From NCBI GenBank assembly GCA_022419385.1, contig JAJUBI010000001.1, forward strand, positions 5,208,001 through 5,272,000: 64,000 nucleotides of DNA, read 5' to 3'. Shown in pieces: positions 43,865 through 55,165 of this stretch. Position 1 is the stretch's first letter, and each line of letters begins with the position of its first letter. The DNA comes from Paraconiothyrium sp. Pb-2020 (Eukaryota; Ascomycota; Dothideomycetes; Pleosporales; Didymosphaeriaceae). The translations under genes and the position numbers were made by a program. A model generated the notes under the pieces. That model was not told the origin of the DNA. It did no database searches and was given only the letters and a program-made list of their open reading frames with translations.

Positions 43865-46398
43865 ATGCTCGTGCGTCATTTCTCCATACGACTACGACTT
43901 ACGACCATCCCTCCAATTCTTTCAAAGAAACACAGCATTATGGCGTCCACCACGTCTCGGCAACAACCTTCCTGGGCCGAACCGCATTCCGGGGAGCCAT
44001 CGAAACTGAGCCTTTACAACTCGCTCGTGAGGACTAAGACTCCCTTCCGCCCTGTAGATCCTGAGGGCAAATCAGTTACCTGGTATTCTTGCGGTCCAAC
44101 CGTATACGACGACGCACATCTCGGTGTATGCATCTCGCTATCATATCTGTGCTACCTATGCTAACAGCCCCATGGCACGCTAGAAACTACACTTCGAATG
44201 ATATCCTCCGCAGAGTAATGAAGGACTACTTTGGATTTGATGTGCAGTTCGTACAGAACATAACTGATATCGATGACAAAATTATCTTAAGAGGTCGTCA
44301 AGCACACTTATTGTCGAATTTCCAATCCGAGCATGCCCAAATTACGGAGGATGTTCAGACCACAACCTCTAAGGCCTTCGACGCCTACATCAAGAAGAAC
44401 TTACCGCTCCTCAGCCCAGGGCTGAAACCTGAAGACTTCAACAAAGAGTCAGCAGAGAAGTATGCCGCGGTCATCCAGGGCAAGTCCGTCGATGGAACGG
44501 GACCTCCTGGAGACAAGGAGGCTAAAATCAAGATGCATCTCAAGACGGCCGGCAAGGCAGTAACCGCCTTACTGTCACCGTCTAAAAGTGCGAATGAGGA
44601 TGTTGCAAAGTTTTGGGAAGGCGCCGAGGATGTACTATTGCCATACCTCGACTCACTTCATGGCACCTCGATCTCTAGCAGCGACCACGGCATCTTCACA
44701 GCTCTTACCAAGAAATACGAAGACCGTTTCAACGCTGATATGGAAGCATTGAATGTTCTTCCTCCGGACGTGGTCACACGAGTTTCTGAATATGTACCAC
44801 AAATCGTTGCTTTTACGGAACGCATCGTCTCAAATGGCTTCGCATACCAGGCTGGCGATGGAGTATACTTCGACATCGCAGCGTTCGAGAAGGTCAAGAA
44901 CAACCACTACGCCCGTTTGGAGCCCTGGAACCGGACGAACACCGACTTGCAGGCGGACGGTGAGGGGGCGCTTTCGATGAACAAGTCTGGTAAGCGCCAA
45001 GATAGTGACTTCAGTCTTTGGAAAACGTCCAAGCCAGGCGAACCTGCGTGGGATTCGCCATGGGGACCAGGGCGCCCGGGTTGGCACATTGAGTGCAGCG
45101 TGATGGCGTCGGAGACCCTAGGCTCTCAGATCGACATTCACAGTGGTGGTATTGACCTGTGCTTCCCCCATCACGATAACGAACTTGCTCAGAGCGAAGC
45201 ATACTGGTCGACCGAAGGCGGACATCAGTGGATCAACTACTTTCTGCACATGGGTCATCTCTCCATCTCCGGCTCGAAAATGTCGAAATCGTTGAAGAAC
45301 TTCACCACAATCCGCGAAGCGTTGGCGCGTGGTGACTGGACCTCACGAAGCCTGCGTATAATCTTCCTCCTTGGTGGCTGGCACGATGGCATAGAGATCA
45401 CGGATGATATGAAGAAAGCGGGCGCTTCCTTCGAGAGCTATGTAACGAACTTCTTCCTGCGCATCAAGGATCTTGAAATTCACCCAAACACCACTTCGAC
45501 CGGCACAGAGGACGCCAAAATCAAGGCGGCGTTGGAATCGGCCAAATCGAAAGTGCACGAGGCATTGGCGGACTCATTCGACACCCCTGCCGCCATTCGT
45601 GCTATTCGGGGATTGATCGAAGATTGGAACACAGCCGACAAGGCTGGGCTCAGTGACGATGTTTCAAGAGAACTTGGTGTCTTCGTGACGAGAATTCTTA
45701 GGATTTTCGGTCTTGACGGAAAGGCTGATCCAAACGATGGCGGCGTCGGGTGGTCAGGTATCGATATACCCGAAGCCTCTAAAGAGTTCGTCTACGCCGC
45801 ATCCCGTCTACGCGACGAAATCCGCCAACGCGCAATCGCTAAGGATGATCTTTCGGAGGAGGCGCTCAATTCACTCATCACACAGGACAAGCCCAGCAAG
45901 CAACAGGATGCGGCAGCCGTCCCTTACGCCGAAATACTCTCCGCATTCCAGGAAGACCTCCTTCACCTCTCGCAGCAGAAGGCACAGGCGAAGGATTTCC
46001 TTGAGCTCTCTGACCGTCTGCGTGATGTGCACCTCTGGAAGGCAGGTGTCTATCTTGAAGACCGCACCAATGCGCCCGCCATGGTGCGACCCGTCGACGC
46101 TGAGCTACGTGCCGAACGCGAGCAGAAGGAATCCATCGCCCGGCAGAAGGCCGAAGCGAAACAGCAGCGCGAGCGTGAAGAGGCGGAGAAGAAATCTAAG
46201 CTGGCAGAACAGGCGAAAATTAGCCCCAAGGAGATGTTCAAGACGGATGAGTACAGTGCATGGGACGACGATGGCCTGCCAACTAAGGACAAGGAAGGCG
46301 CTGAGGTGCCAAAAAGCAAGGCGAAGAAGCTACGGAAGGAATGGGAAAAGCAGAAGAAGTTGCATGACGAGCATCTTAAGAGTGTTAACAGCTCGTGA
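43865..46398 (+). CDS. Cysteinyl-tRNA synthetase (probable dual-targeted)
   Basis: Charges tRNA-Cys. Exons: 43865 or 43940..44123 and 44168..46398. From ATG 43940 (MASTTSRQQPSW) the product is 804 residues; ATG 43865 adds a 25-residue leader without acidic residues (MLVRHFSIRLRLTTIPPILS...), of mitochondrial-presequence type. Class I landmarks: YSCGPTVYDDAHL, NITDIDDKIILRG, GWHIECSVMASETLG, DIHSGGIDLCFPHHDNELAQ (zinc Cys/His ligands) and SGSKMSKSLKNF (KMSKS). A eukaryote-type insert lies around residues 115-220 and a Lys/Glu-rich coil at the C-terminus. The 44-nt intron falls inside the HIGH motif: the only in-frame GT-AG splice gives HLAPWHARNY rather than the expected HLGHARNY. The rest of the gene is intact. 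Confidence 0.93.
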
Positions 46399-46999
46399 AG
46401 CAGGAAGGGCAAAGCATGCTAGTGTGAGAGCGTAGATATCCGGAATTATAATGGTCCACTCTTCCGCACATAACACATGGTGTATTGTGTGCTTGCTAAT
46501 CAAATCAATCTCTTCTGGACTACGTGTGTTGCATAAATCTTGCAGCTTCGACTCACGCAACAGGAATCATAGATCGTTTATTGAGAGGCTCCCCTCTTTT
46601 GTCGTTACCCAGATTCTCCATCAAGCGCACAGTACAAGTAGCGGCAAACCAATCACATCGCGCCTTGCCAATTTCTGAACCCACGTGCCACCCCGTGGGC
46701 AATCATCTTACCCTCAACTTAGCGTACCACTCTATTTTTCCCTATCAATCGTCAAGCAATGACCTGTGCCAGCGGGTGAACCAAGGTTCGGCTTCATACC
46801 CACCCCTAGTTCGGAACATCACAGTAATCGGGTTTACCACGCACTCGTCAGGGTATTTCTCAACCTGCGCTCGACGACTATATAAAACTAAAGCCACCAA
46901 CTTACATCCACGCAACTCCCCTTGTTTCACCTCTCACATACAGACGAGTTACCTCTCCCACAATCCACTCCATCCCAAACCACACGCCACTACGCAAAT
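46399..46999. other. Intergenic with promoter of the 47000 gene
   Basis: 3' region of the CysRS gene and promoter of the small protein at 47000. A TATATAAAA element lies at 46879-46887. Confidence 0.5.
46879..46887 (+). promoter_or_regulatory. TATA box upstream of the 47000 gene
   Basis: TATATAAAA about 113 nt before the ATG at 47000. Supports a real transcription unit there. Confidence 0.5.
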
Positions 47000-47398
47000 A
47001 TGGCATTCGCGACCGGCACACCCACCCGCCCAAACCTCGACTTTTCCGACGACGGCTGGGGCCCCTGGCTGCGCCTGACGCCCGTGCCGAAGAAAGAGAG
47101 TAGCAACAAACAGGCGGCGCGCACCTGCACTTGCACCTACACCTGCCCCACCCACAATACGGCTTCATATCTCACCAACGACGGTAGTGCCGCTCCTGTC
47201 ACTACATGTACAACTCCCTGCCAGAGGATTACGTGTACCGCTGCACACAATAACGGACCGACGACGTTCTTGTTGCCTCGTCCCGTGCATGAGGTTACCG
47301 AGGCGGTGACGAAAGACGAGTGCGCAGAAGATGTTGAGAAGACGGTTGAACAGGGAGAAGGGTCCTCTTGGGAGGCCGAGTTAGTTGATGCGCCGTAG
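47000..47398 (+). CDS. Small Cys/Thr-rich hypothetical protein
   Basis: Single frame of 132 residues from ATG 47000 (MAFATGTPTRPNLDF). It contains DDGWGPWLRLTPVPKKE, then a Cys/Thr-rich middle (ARTCTCTYTCPTHN and TTCTTPCQRITCTAA) and an acidic C-terminus (EDVEKTVEQGEGSSWEAE). There is no signal peptide. The upstream TATA element and purine-rich start context (aaatATGG) favour a real gene. An in-frame ATG at 46922 would add 26 residues without recognisable features. Family unknown. Confidence 0.55.
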   Translation: MAFATGTPTRPNLDFSDDGWGPWLRLTPVPKKESSNKQAARTCTCTYTCPTHNTASYLTNDGSAAPVTTCTTPCQRITCTAAHNNGPTTFLLPRPVHEVTEAVTKDECAEDVEKTVEQGEGSSWEAELVDAP

Positions 47399-48418
47399 AG
47401 CTGGTGTAGTGAAGAGATGTGTCGAGCGATCACCATACGGACTTTGATTTTGCACGGACGACGTGTGGATTGCAAGTGGGTCGAATAACAAAAGGGCGAG
47501 CTCTAGGTTAAACGTACCATCGAGTCGGCTGTAGTTACCAGCAGTCAGATTGATGGATAGATGGTTCGATGAGCTCCGTGTTCGGAATGTCATGGTATGC
47601 GTCTGCGGAATGGCTTTAAGAACCATGAAGCTGTGTTGGTTGAGACTAGCGGGGGCAATCAAAATACTGACTTATATTATTACATCATCTGTCCACACTT
47701 ACGGCTCAAATATGCGCAAAGGGTTCGCGAGAAGTCATAGCCGCTACTGCCCGACAGAAAGCGATTATTATGTTCTTGCAGAATTCACTCCGACCCAATT
47801 TAATTCTACCAAAGCACGGTTCGGCCTTGATATATATATGAGACAAGTTGCAAAATCTGTAAGCAAGTCGATATACACGATGACACGTTCAGCAACAGCT
47901 AAGGAATTCCTTCTAGGTAGCATTCGCATCCGGAGTGAATGCAAACGCACGTGACATGTGGAAGCTCGCGTCGACTCACGCTTATCGTCAGGGCCTCTTC
48001 TCCCAGGCAACGGCGCGACCTTCCGTTTTCTCGCATTGTTACGCGACTGCCAATGGCGTGCTGGAGCCTGGCGGCGTGTGTGCACAAATATAGTTTACAC
48101 TTCTGGGTATTTTCTTCCTTGAGCGACAACCTTTATAACGGTTTCCCCCTTGTTGAATCCGTGCGAAACTAACGTCTTGAGCCGTGCTAATTCAACAGCA
48201 GTCTCTATACGAAGCACACGCGTATCTGTCGATCAGAACTTACTAAACACCTGCTAAATCCTCGCTCTATTCGCCTCGAAAATCGAAGTACATACAGGCG
48301 CTCACCACTGCTTGGATTGGACATTTGAGCTCCATCCCCTCGAACCTTTACGAGCGATAGACATACATCAGTTCGATCGAACATACCTGATCAAAACACC
48401 TATACACTCACCGTCACC
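47399..48418. other. Intergenic
   Basis: About 1 kb between two small plus-strand genes. Short frames only. Probably contains the promoter and a pyrimidine-rich leader of the 48419 gene. Confidence 0.45.
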
Positions 48419-48946
48419 ATGTCCACTTCACCCAGTCAAGCCCCCAACATCCCCGGTCGCTTCGGCCCACCCACCGAGCAAGATGCCAACCCCACCACGA
48501 GCTCTCCGACCAGCGATCCTTCTTCGCCACCCCCGATGGCCTCAGAGGACCGCGACCTTGCTCCTCAAACCTCGCCTATCCTCATTCTCCGACCACCCAA
48601 GGTCCGTAGCAACACTCACCCGTACACCGTTCCAGATGGCCGCCCCAGCCTGACGAACCGCAACCGCCGCGGTCTCACTATCAACACGGAACGTCCTAAT
48701 CCGTTCCTCAATTCTCGTGCCTTGACGCCTTCGCCGCCGAAATCGAGCTTGGGAGCGCAGACTCCAGCGGAGTCACCAACGACGCCAAATTCGAAGATGA
48801 TCTTCCCAATGGAGCTGAATAGGGACGATGGTGGTGAAGAAAGTGGAGGGGAGGGGGGCAGGGATGACTTGGCAGGGTTTGTGAAGAGGGCGGAGGATGA
48901 GAAGGATGAGAAGGACGACAAGGACGACAAGGACGAGAAGAAGTGA
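48419..48946 (+). CDS. Disordered hypothetical protein
   Basis: Single frame, 175 residues, starting in good context (accATGTCC). The sequence is rich in Pro, Ser and Thr (PTTSSPTSDPSSPPPMASED), then SPILILRPPKVRSNTHPYTV and NRRGLTINTERPNPFLNSRA, and ends in a highly charged tail of DEKDDKDD repeats. No domain, signal peptide or membrane segment. Such short conserved disordered proteins are common in dothideomycetes; function unknown. Confidence 0.6.
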   Translation: MSTSPSQAPNIPGRFGPPTEQDANPTTSSPTSDPSSPPPMASEDRDLAPQTSPILILRPPKVRSNTHPYTVPDGRPSLTNRNRRGLTINTERPNPFLNSRALTPSPPKSSLGAQTPAESPTTPNSKMIFPMELNRDDGGEESGGEGGRDDLAGFVKRAEDEKDEKDDKDDKDEKK

Positions 48947-49054
48947 GATGCAGTGGTGTGATGGTCCAGAAGTGGAAATTGGCATGATGATGAGTGGTGA
49001 AAGACCCTGAGTCAAAGTCTAGCTCAAAGCAGTTATACAAGAGTTTGGCTTTCT

Positions 49055-51025
49055 TCAAGATGTTTTGAATGTGTCCCAGTATAATTCAAGGACGATTGCA
49101 GGATCAAATCGATAACATGATAAGGCAGTTAAGAAGTCCAAGAGTCGCAACATTCGCATTCTCCATAACAGTTCTTTCGTTTCCTCCGAAGCCCAGTCAA
49201 TTTCTTCAGGTCTGATGTCAATTGTACGCCCTGCTGACTCTAGTCCCTCGGCCCATTTTCGATAAGTACACTCTCCGAAGGTCCTTGCCATCTGTCCGGG
49301 CGTCACACTTCTCTCCTTGATCAGTTCGGGCACGTGGCACGAAGTAGTCGTGCTTGTTGTTCCCGGATCGACCCCTTTTTCGAGAAGGTACGGTAGTGCG
49401 TCAAAATTGTTGTAGGCCACCGCAACATGCAACAGATTCCAACCGCGGAAGTCCTTCTCGTCGGATAACTCACAGACACCGCTTGAATCAAATAATGCTT
49501 GCAGTGTTTCTGTATTCCTGGACGCCACGGCACAAAAGAGTGGGGTCCAGCCCAGTGAACGTGTTCGTAGGCTTCGCAATGTACCAAATTTCAGCAGGGT
49601 TGTGACATCAGCCGCGGTGCCCCAAGAAGCAGCACGATGAAGTACATTCCAGCCGTATGCATCCTGTGCACTGAACTGTGAGAACGAATGACTAGCCAAG
49701 ATGGAGAGAAATTCAGTCTGCTGTTGTCTTGGGCGGTTCTTCCCATATAGAATAGAAGCTGCTGTGTCACCGTCCAGGTATAGAGTTTCTACGTCCACGC
49801 GTTTGGTCCGAAGTAGCGTCCGAGCTATGTCGGGCTGGCGCCGCCATGCTGCCCGAAGAAGCTGTCGCCTATGTGAAGGTTAATAGCTTTCTCCTAGCGT
49901 ACAATCCAGAAATAGATGCTACTTACGGCTGCAAAGAGGCCCCTGCATCAATCAAGAACTGCACGAGCTTCGTGGATCCGCTCTCTGTGGCATGCTGCTG
50001 CTTGTCAGTCAACGTCTTAAGCACAATCGAATGCCTTACATAGATTAGTGTACCGCTCTCCGATGTCATGTCGTTTGGTGCAGCTTTTCTTTCCGAAAAC
50101 AGTGTTGGTACTGCCACAATATCGCCCCTGCGGCAAGCTGCGACAATCTCAGATTCCATCGGTATAATGTTGACGAAGTTCAGTCCACCACCCAAGAGCG
50201 ATACGTTGGGCCAGAATCCCCACGCTCGCCGCATAGACAGCGTCACCAGAAAGGCCTTCCGCCCAGTGAATGCCGGCAATAGCAATTTCGCATAAATATC
50301 GTAAGCGCGCTGGTACTCATTGTTGGATGTGGTCAATTCCACCTCAGAACCAAATACTTTACTCCAAAAGTCGGCAAGAACGAAAGTATAATTATGTCGA
50401 AACACGGTTTCCGATTGTATGGCAGTTTCTTCAGCTGATAAAAATGATTCTTTGGGTTCCGGGCGTCGAGAGACCGTCTGCATCCGTTGGGTCTTGGGTT
50501 CGTCCAGGATCTGCGTTCCAAAAGTGACGTTGTCCCTACGTAGATCGATGTTCATACGTCTGTTGACAATTAGAAATAGAGTACAGGCCTGGTACAAACA
50601 TACAAGTTGACTAGTTGCAGCAAACAGATCAACCGGCCTTCAACCCGTTCCAGTTGTGCAAGAGCGCCACCCACTGACTTGCGATCGAAAAGCGACCACG
50701 TAAGTCGCGCTGATGTTGTTGTCTTACTGGCCACAGGGTTCGCAGTAAGACGCAATTCTTCGTGTGTAGCTGCGATTTCGTTTTGCGCAATTTGCATGGC
50801 ATGGAGTAGTAGTCGCAGCTCGCCCGTAGGAAGGAACGTTTCTAGGGATTCCGCCACACCAAACTGCTCGAGGTAGCTGAGTTCCAGAAGTACAAGAGAG
50901 ATCTGATTGCGTAACTGCACGAGTTCTTTAGGCGCATTTCGAAAGTGTCGCACGAGGCTGTCGCAGACAATAGCGATGTCTTTCGTCAGCGCGACCAGGG
51001 CCGCGACAGTGCCAACGACTTCCAT
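49055..51025 (-). CDS. STAND-type N-terminal domain plus ankyrin-repeat protein
   Basis: Exons: 51025..50604, 50559..49927 and 49868..49055, 622 residues. The N-terminal 140 residues (MEVVGTVAALVALTKDIAIV, then CDSLVRHFRNAPKELVQLRN) look like the helical N-terminal domain found on fungal STAND/NLR-type proteins. The middle (SFLSAEETAIQ to MESEIVAACRRGD) has no NACHT or NB-ARC motifs. Ankyrin-type units follow: GSTKLVQFLIDAGASLQ, DAYGWNVLHRAASWGTAADV, LGWTPLFCAVASRNTETLQ and RGWNLLHVAVAYNNFDALPY. The two introns (44 and 58 nt) keep frame and join LVNL to RMNIDLRR, and SLQP to RQLLRAAWRRQ. Possibly a self/non-self or stress sensor lacking its nucleotide switch; this is inference. Confidence 0.82.
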
Positions 51026-51746
51026 ACCCGATTATGCCGCTCTGATACAGGCGGTCGGAGTCTTACAAACCGAGTGCTAGAGTGAAAGCGACGAGACACT
51101 CTTGTCGATAGCTGTTCAGATGAAGGCGCAGCCCATTCAGCCTCGCCATGTAACGTGCGTTGTCTGCATCATCACGCATATGCACGCGATTCAGCCCCAC
51201 TCGAAGCACATAAAGTCCAGCCTTGCAGGTCTTGCAAATCTCAAACGTTCCCCGCTCCACCTTTGCACTTTCATATCAACCATCCACTTGCAATCAGACT
51301 TGGCGGTCCAGCTACAGTTACGATGCTTACGCATACAACCTTCTCGCGATCTTTGAACCTAGCAGCTATAAATCGTATTTGATCTCGTTCTAGTCCTTGT
51401 GACGACCGGGAACCAAGGGATGGTGGCTAAGATGCCCGTCGGCTGCAGCGAGTTGAGCGGCGAGGATGGCACTTTGGTGGGTATCCGTTCTACTCATTGC
51501 ACAAGGATCAGGCTGATCTTCGACGGTCATAGGGGGAGTGCAGCCTGGTCGAGCGCCACGATAGGTGACAGGAGCGATTGGTTGAGAACTTAGTGCGTGT
51601 TTCCATAGGACGCCACTGTTCCTAGCAACATGGCCGAGAAACCACTCGCAAGATCAAACAATCCACCATATGTTTAAGCGTTCAATACAAAGCGTTTGTT
51701 TCCCTCAGTTTACGTGACGGAAAAATCTTAATTTACTGCCGACGAG

Positions 51747-51886
51747 GCTGAAGCAAGGCTACCGCAACCGGTGAAGCTGTTACACCGGCGGTCAAGCCAC
51801 ACACCATCAGTCATTTGCAGTGTAAGTCTCCAACAGTTTACGCGCCTCAGCCCCAGGAAGAAAGCCTCAGGAGGCAATGGAAGAAG
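51747..51886 (+). repeat. Degenerate direct repeat, copy A
   Basis: Shares GCAAGGCTA, CGGTGAAG, ACACCGGCGG, GAGCCAC-like, TTTGCAGTG, TCTCC and AGCCTCAGG blocks, in the same order, with the sequence at 52447-52599. Many differences are transitions. Confidence 0.7.
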
Positions 51887-52446
51887 TTCAGACATGGTAT
51901 GCAGCCGTTAGTACCTATGGTAATTCCAAGCTTCAGTGCTGGAAACACTTTGCTTTGGACCGGCGGTTGTAAACCTCGTCGATTGCTTTCATACGTCGAT
52001 TCTGCGTGAGTACCATTCTTTTGGGCATTAAGTGGGTGCGACGATAGTATGAATGCCAAATGAATGAATTAAAGGCCGAGGGATTACCTGTAAAATGATA
52101 CAACTTTCGTCCAAGATAAGCGGCAATACGTTTACACACAGGCCGTTTGCCATGTGATGTGATCAATATGTCTCCTAGCGAGTGGAAGAATGAACTACTG
52201 ATGAAGCTAAAATCTGGGTAGATCTAAACTCAAGCTGAAGCAACATGTAATTTACAGCAACTGCGTGGAGAAACAACGTATTTTCTACATCATGAACGTA
52301 AGTATCGGCTTGGACCGGCCACGCCGAGTGCGGTCTGCCTGAGCACCTCAAGGTGTCCTGAACAGTGTATACTCAGCTACACTCACCTCTGAGTCTGATT
52401 GGACCAGCCTGGCCGAAGGACCCGATGTGGATGTTCAGGCGACAGG

Positions 52447-52599
52447 GCTGGGCAAGGCTATCGCACCCGGTGAAGTAGAGTCACACCGGCGGCCGAGCCA
52501 CAGCAATCGCCGGTCAATTTGCAGTGCAATTCTCCGAAAGTCGTTCACACGCGGCTGCTAAGCCACGAGAAAATAGCCTCAGGGAATAGGCAACAGGAG
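52447..52599 (+). repeat. Degenerate direct repeat, copy B
   Basis: Second copy of the repeat at 51747-51886, same orientation, start-to-start distance 700 bp. Identity looks like roughly three quarters by eye. Confidence 0.7.
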
Positions 52600-54170
52600 A
52601 AAAACAGAGAGCATACAAACACATATAAGTCTACAATTGATACCCGTGATGTGTTTCATTCCTTTCGCTCCCGCCTCAAGCTGATTGAAAGCCATTCACG
52701 GATCTCTACCATTCTACCCTATCTCATATAAACCTCCAGCTCATTCTCGGCTCACATCAGCACTCAAGTCACCTTCGAAGTGTGTCTGCTTTTTTGCCAG
52801 CTTGTTCTCTCCATTCCTGGAAAATCGCAGTTTGTCACCCTAAACAATCACACTTGGCACTATGTATGACTGACTATCAAAGTCACCTTTGCGACAGAAT
52901 GATATCCTCTTACCCATCGACCAAAATCACAAAGGGATACCTACGCAACGAAGAAAACAATCCCCGTTGTGGTGGAAGCCCCCATCAATAAGGAACAGCC
53001 TGCGCCGATACAGACAAAGCTCAATAAAGTGTACGAATAGAGGCTGGAGAGTGTATTTTTACTGTTAAGTAGATAGTACTGTAACATTATTTTGTGTAAC
53101 CAAGGATGTTGTATGTAGGATTTCGAGGAGGAGCTTCCGGGATAGGCCTCCCTTTTGGGTAATGCAAGTTTGATCATAGCGGTTTTGATTACCAAAATAG
53201 GAACTTGTACACATGGATCGGTAACCTTCGTCGCGGTCGGTCGTTGGTGACTGTAGTAAGGTCAGATATCACATAACTCGTTTTAAGAGGTAGCCCGTAG
53301 CGACCGATTGGTCGAACCCCGAGGCTGATTGTTAAGACCCATCGGATACAGCCTGGCCACGCAGCACATGCATCATCAGCATGCAGCGTATGGTCCGGCC
53401 CCGCTTGAGACGCGTACAAAACCAGCCTTGGGGACTGCTGCCTCTCCCAAGATGTCGTTGTCATTCATTTTCCTTCGTCAGCTATTCGCCTACGACCCAC
53501 GTTTTTTTGGATCCTAGCTAGTCTGCCATAGCTTTTCACATAATGTTCCGTCGCGAACCTGAAACTGACTCGAGTTTGGATGATGGTGTTTATAGCGAAT
53601 TGCGGCCGAAGTGTATCGATAATGACGAACACCCAAGGGATGGCGCTTGCAAACTCGTCGGATACCCCAAATAGATTACATGGTCAAGAAAGCTGTCTGG
53701 TGAGTATCAGTTCCGCCAAAAAGCTCGCGATCAAGGCTAATTAGCGGAGCAGGAGATGACGCGTTGCTCTTGTCGAGCTGCAAGTAAACATGTAAGGAGT
53801 CATCGATGGTTGCCAGTGCGGAAGAAGTCGGAGAATACGCCCGTCCACTGCTCCGAATCCTGACATTCGGAGCGGCGCCGTCCGACCACCCAGACACGCG
53901 AGCATCGTGCACCTGACGCATCACACCACTACCTCCTTCGCACAGTGCACAGTGAAGCAAGGCAGGACCACTCGCCGCAACCAGTAGCATGAGCGTGACC
54001 TGAGCAAGCTTGGGTCCGGCCACTGCCGCCAAATGGCGCACAATGAGATCACATAAAGTCACTGACCCCTCACTTACTGCAGCTCCTCATCAGCTTCGTC
54101 GCTCCAATTGCACTGATTACAAGCCAATCCACTCTTGAGTTCGACTCAATTCCAAGCCAGAGCCGTCAAG

Positions 54171-54842
54171 ATGAGCTTCACACGCCGCCGGTCGTCGCAG
54201 ATCGCAGAGGGTCCCCTCTCGCCCTCGATCATCCCCGACCTCGCACTCCTTCCTAAGCCGCTCAACAACACCGCTATCCCCGTGGGACAGCTCGTTTCTA
54301 AGACCGCCAAGTACGAGCCGTTGACCCTCGAGGACCGCGACTACGATGACATTGGCACGAAGTGGTACAAGGACGTTATCATCTTCGACAGCGAGTCCAA
54401 CCGCTTTCTCGATTCACTTGGCGCCGCGCACCTCGTACAGAAGCAGCTTGAGAAAGGCACAGAAGTGGGAACCATTGAGGCCGAGTCTCAGCATGTGAGG
54501 TTGCTGAAGGATGCGGATGCGGCATTGAAGAAGGCATTGCAGGACGAGAACGCGCAATCCTGGTTGAAGGAGAACAAGGAGGCGGGTTTCGTGGTTGCAA
54601 CAAGGGAGGTTCTGAATGCGAGCTATAAGCGTGCAAGACTTGTCGATATTGGAGCTGGCAACTACGAGGTTCGACGTGAGGTTGGACATGAAGGCCAGCA
54701 GGGCGGGAAGAGGCGGGACAGCGGGCTGGATGTGCAGACCAGCAGCAAGACGGACCTCGTGGGAGTCGTGGTTCGCGAAATTATCGAGAAGGATGGCGCA
54801 TATGCCCTCGGCGACGAGCTGGAGGCTTCTTTCTGGGAGTAA
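54171..54842 (+). CDS. Conserved fungal hypothetical protein
   Basis: Single frame, 223 residues from ATG 54171 (context caagATGAGC; product MSFTRRRSSQIAEGPLSPSI). An in-frame ATG at 54135 would add 12 residues of leader-like sequence. It has PDLALLPKPLNNTAIPVGQL, KWYKDVIIFDSESNRFLDSL, a helical middle (LLKDADAALKKALQDENA) and DLVGVVVREIIEKDGAYALG near the end. No signal peptide or membrane helix. The even composition and lack of stops argue for a real gene. Domain not recognised. Confidence 0.7.
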   Translation: MSFTRRRSSQIAEGPLSPSIIPDLALLPKPLNNTAIPVGQLVSKTAKYEPLTLEDRDYDDIGTKWYKDVIIFDSESNRFLDSLGAAHLVQKQLEKGTEVGTIEAESQHVRLLKDADAALKKALQDENAQSWLKENKEAGFVVATREVLNASYKRARLVDIGAGNYEVRREVGHEGQQGGKRRDSGLDVQTSSKTDLVGVVVREIIEKDGAYALGDELEASFWE

Positions 54843-55165
54843 GGTACTAGGGCAGGCGTTTGTGGCATATTGGCGCTCTGGGAAATGGCGGAAAACGCTT
54901 GCTTGAACATCTTTTCAATAGTGTACATAGTGTCTCCATTCTGAAATTCAACAGTCAATAAACTATCGTCTTTGAGCCGAATTCGTTTTGCGCCTAGTAA
55001 TCGTGCATCTACATAGAAACTCTGGGGAGAACCGGTGGTCTGTGCTGACCCCGCCTCCCCTTGCACCTCGGCACCATCATCCATGACGCCAGCCTTCAGG
55101 TACAAGCTAGAGTATGCTTACCATGGGTTTGGTTTTTGATTTACCCGTTCTATGCTCCTACAGCA
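54843..55165. other. Intergenic, 323 bp
   Basis: 3' region of the hypothetical gene and promoter of the ligase gene. No gene seen. Confidence 0.5.

Larger units (their letters stand above)
51026..54170. other. 3.1-kb gene-free stretch with degenerate repeats
   Basis: No convincing gene. Contains two copies of a roughly 140-150-bp sequence 700 bp apart. A minus-strand frame at 54062-53676 (128 codons) has no recognisable domain and faces the gene at 54171. Confidence 0.45.

Noticed and set aside
53676..54062. 128-codon minus-strand frame
   Set aside because: Hydrophobic start but no domain; it lies in the promoter of the divergent gene at 54171 and has no supporting exons.
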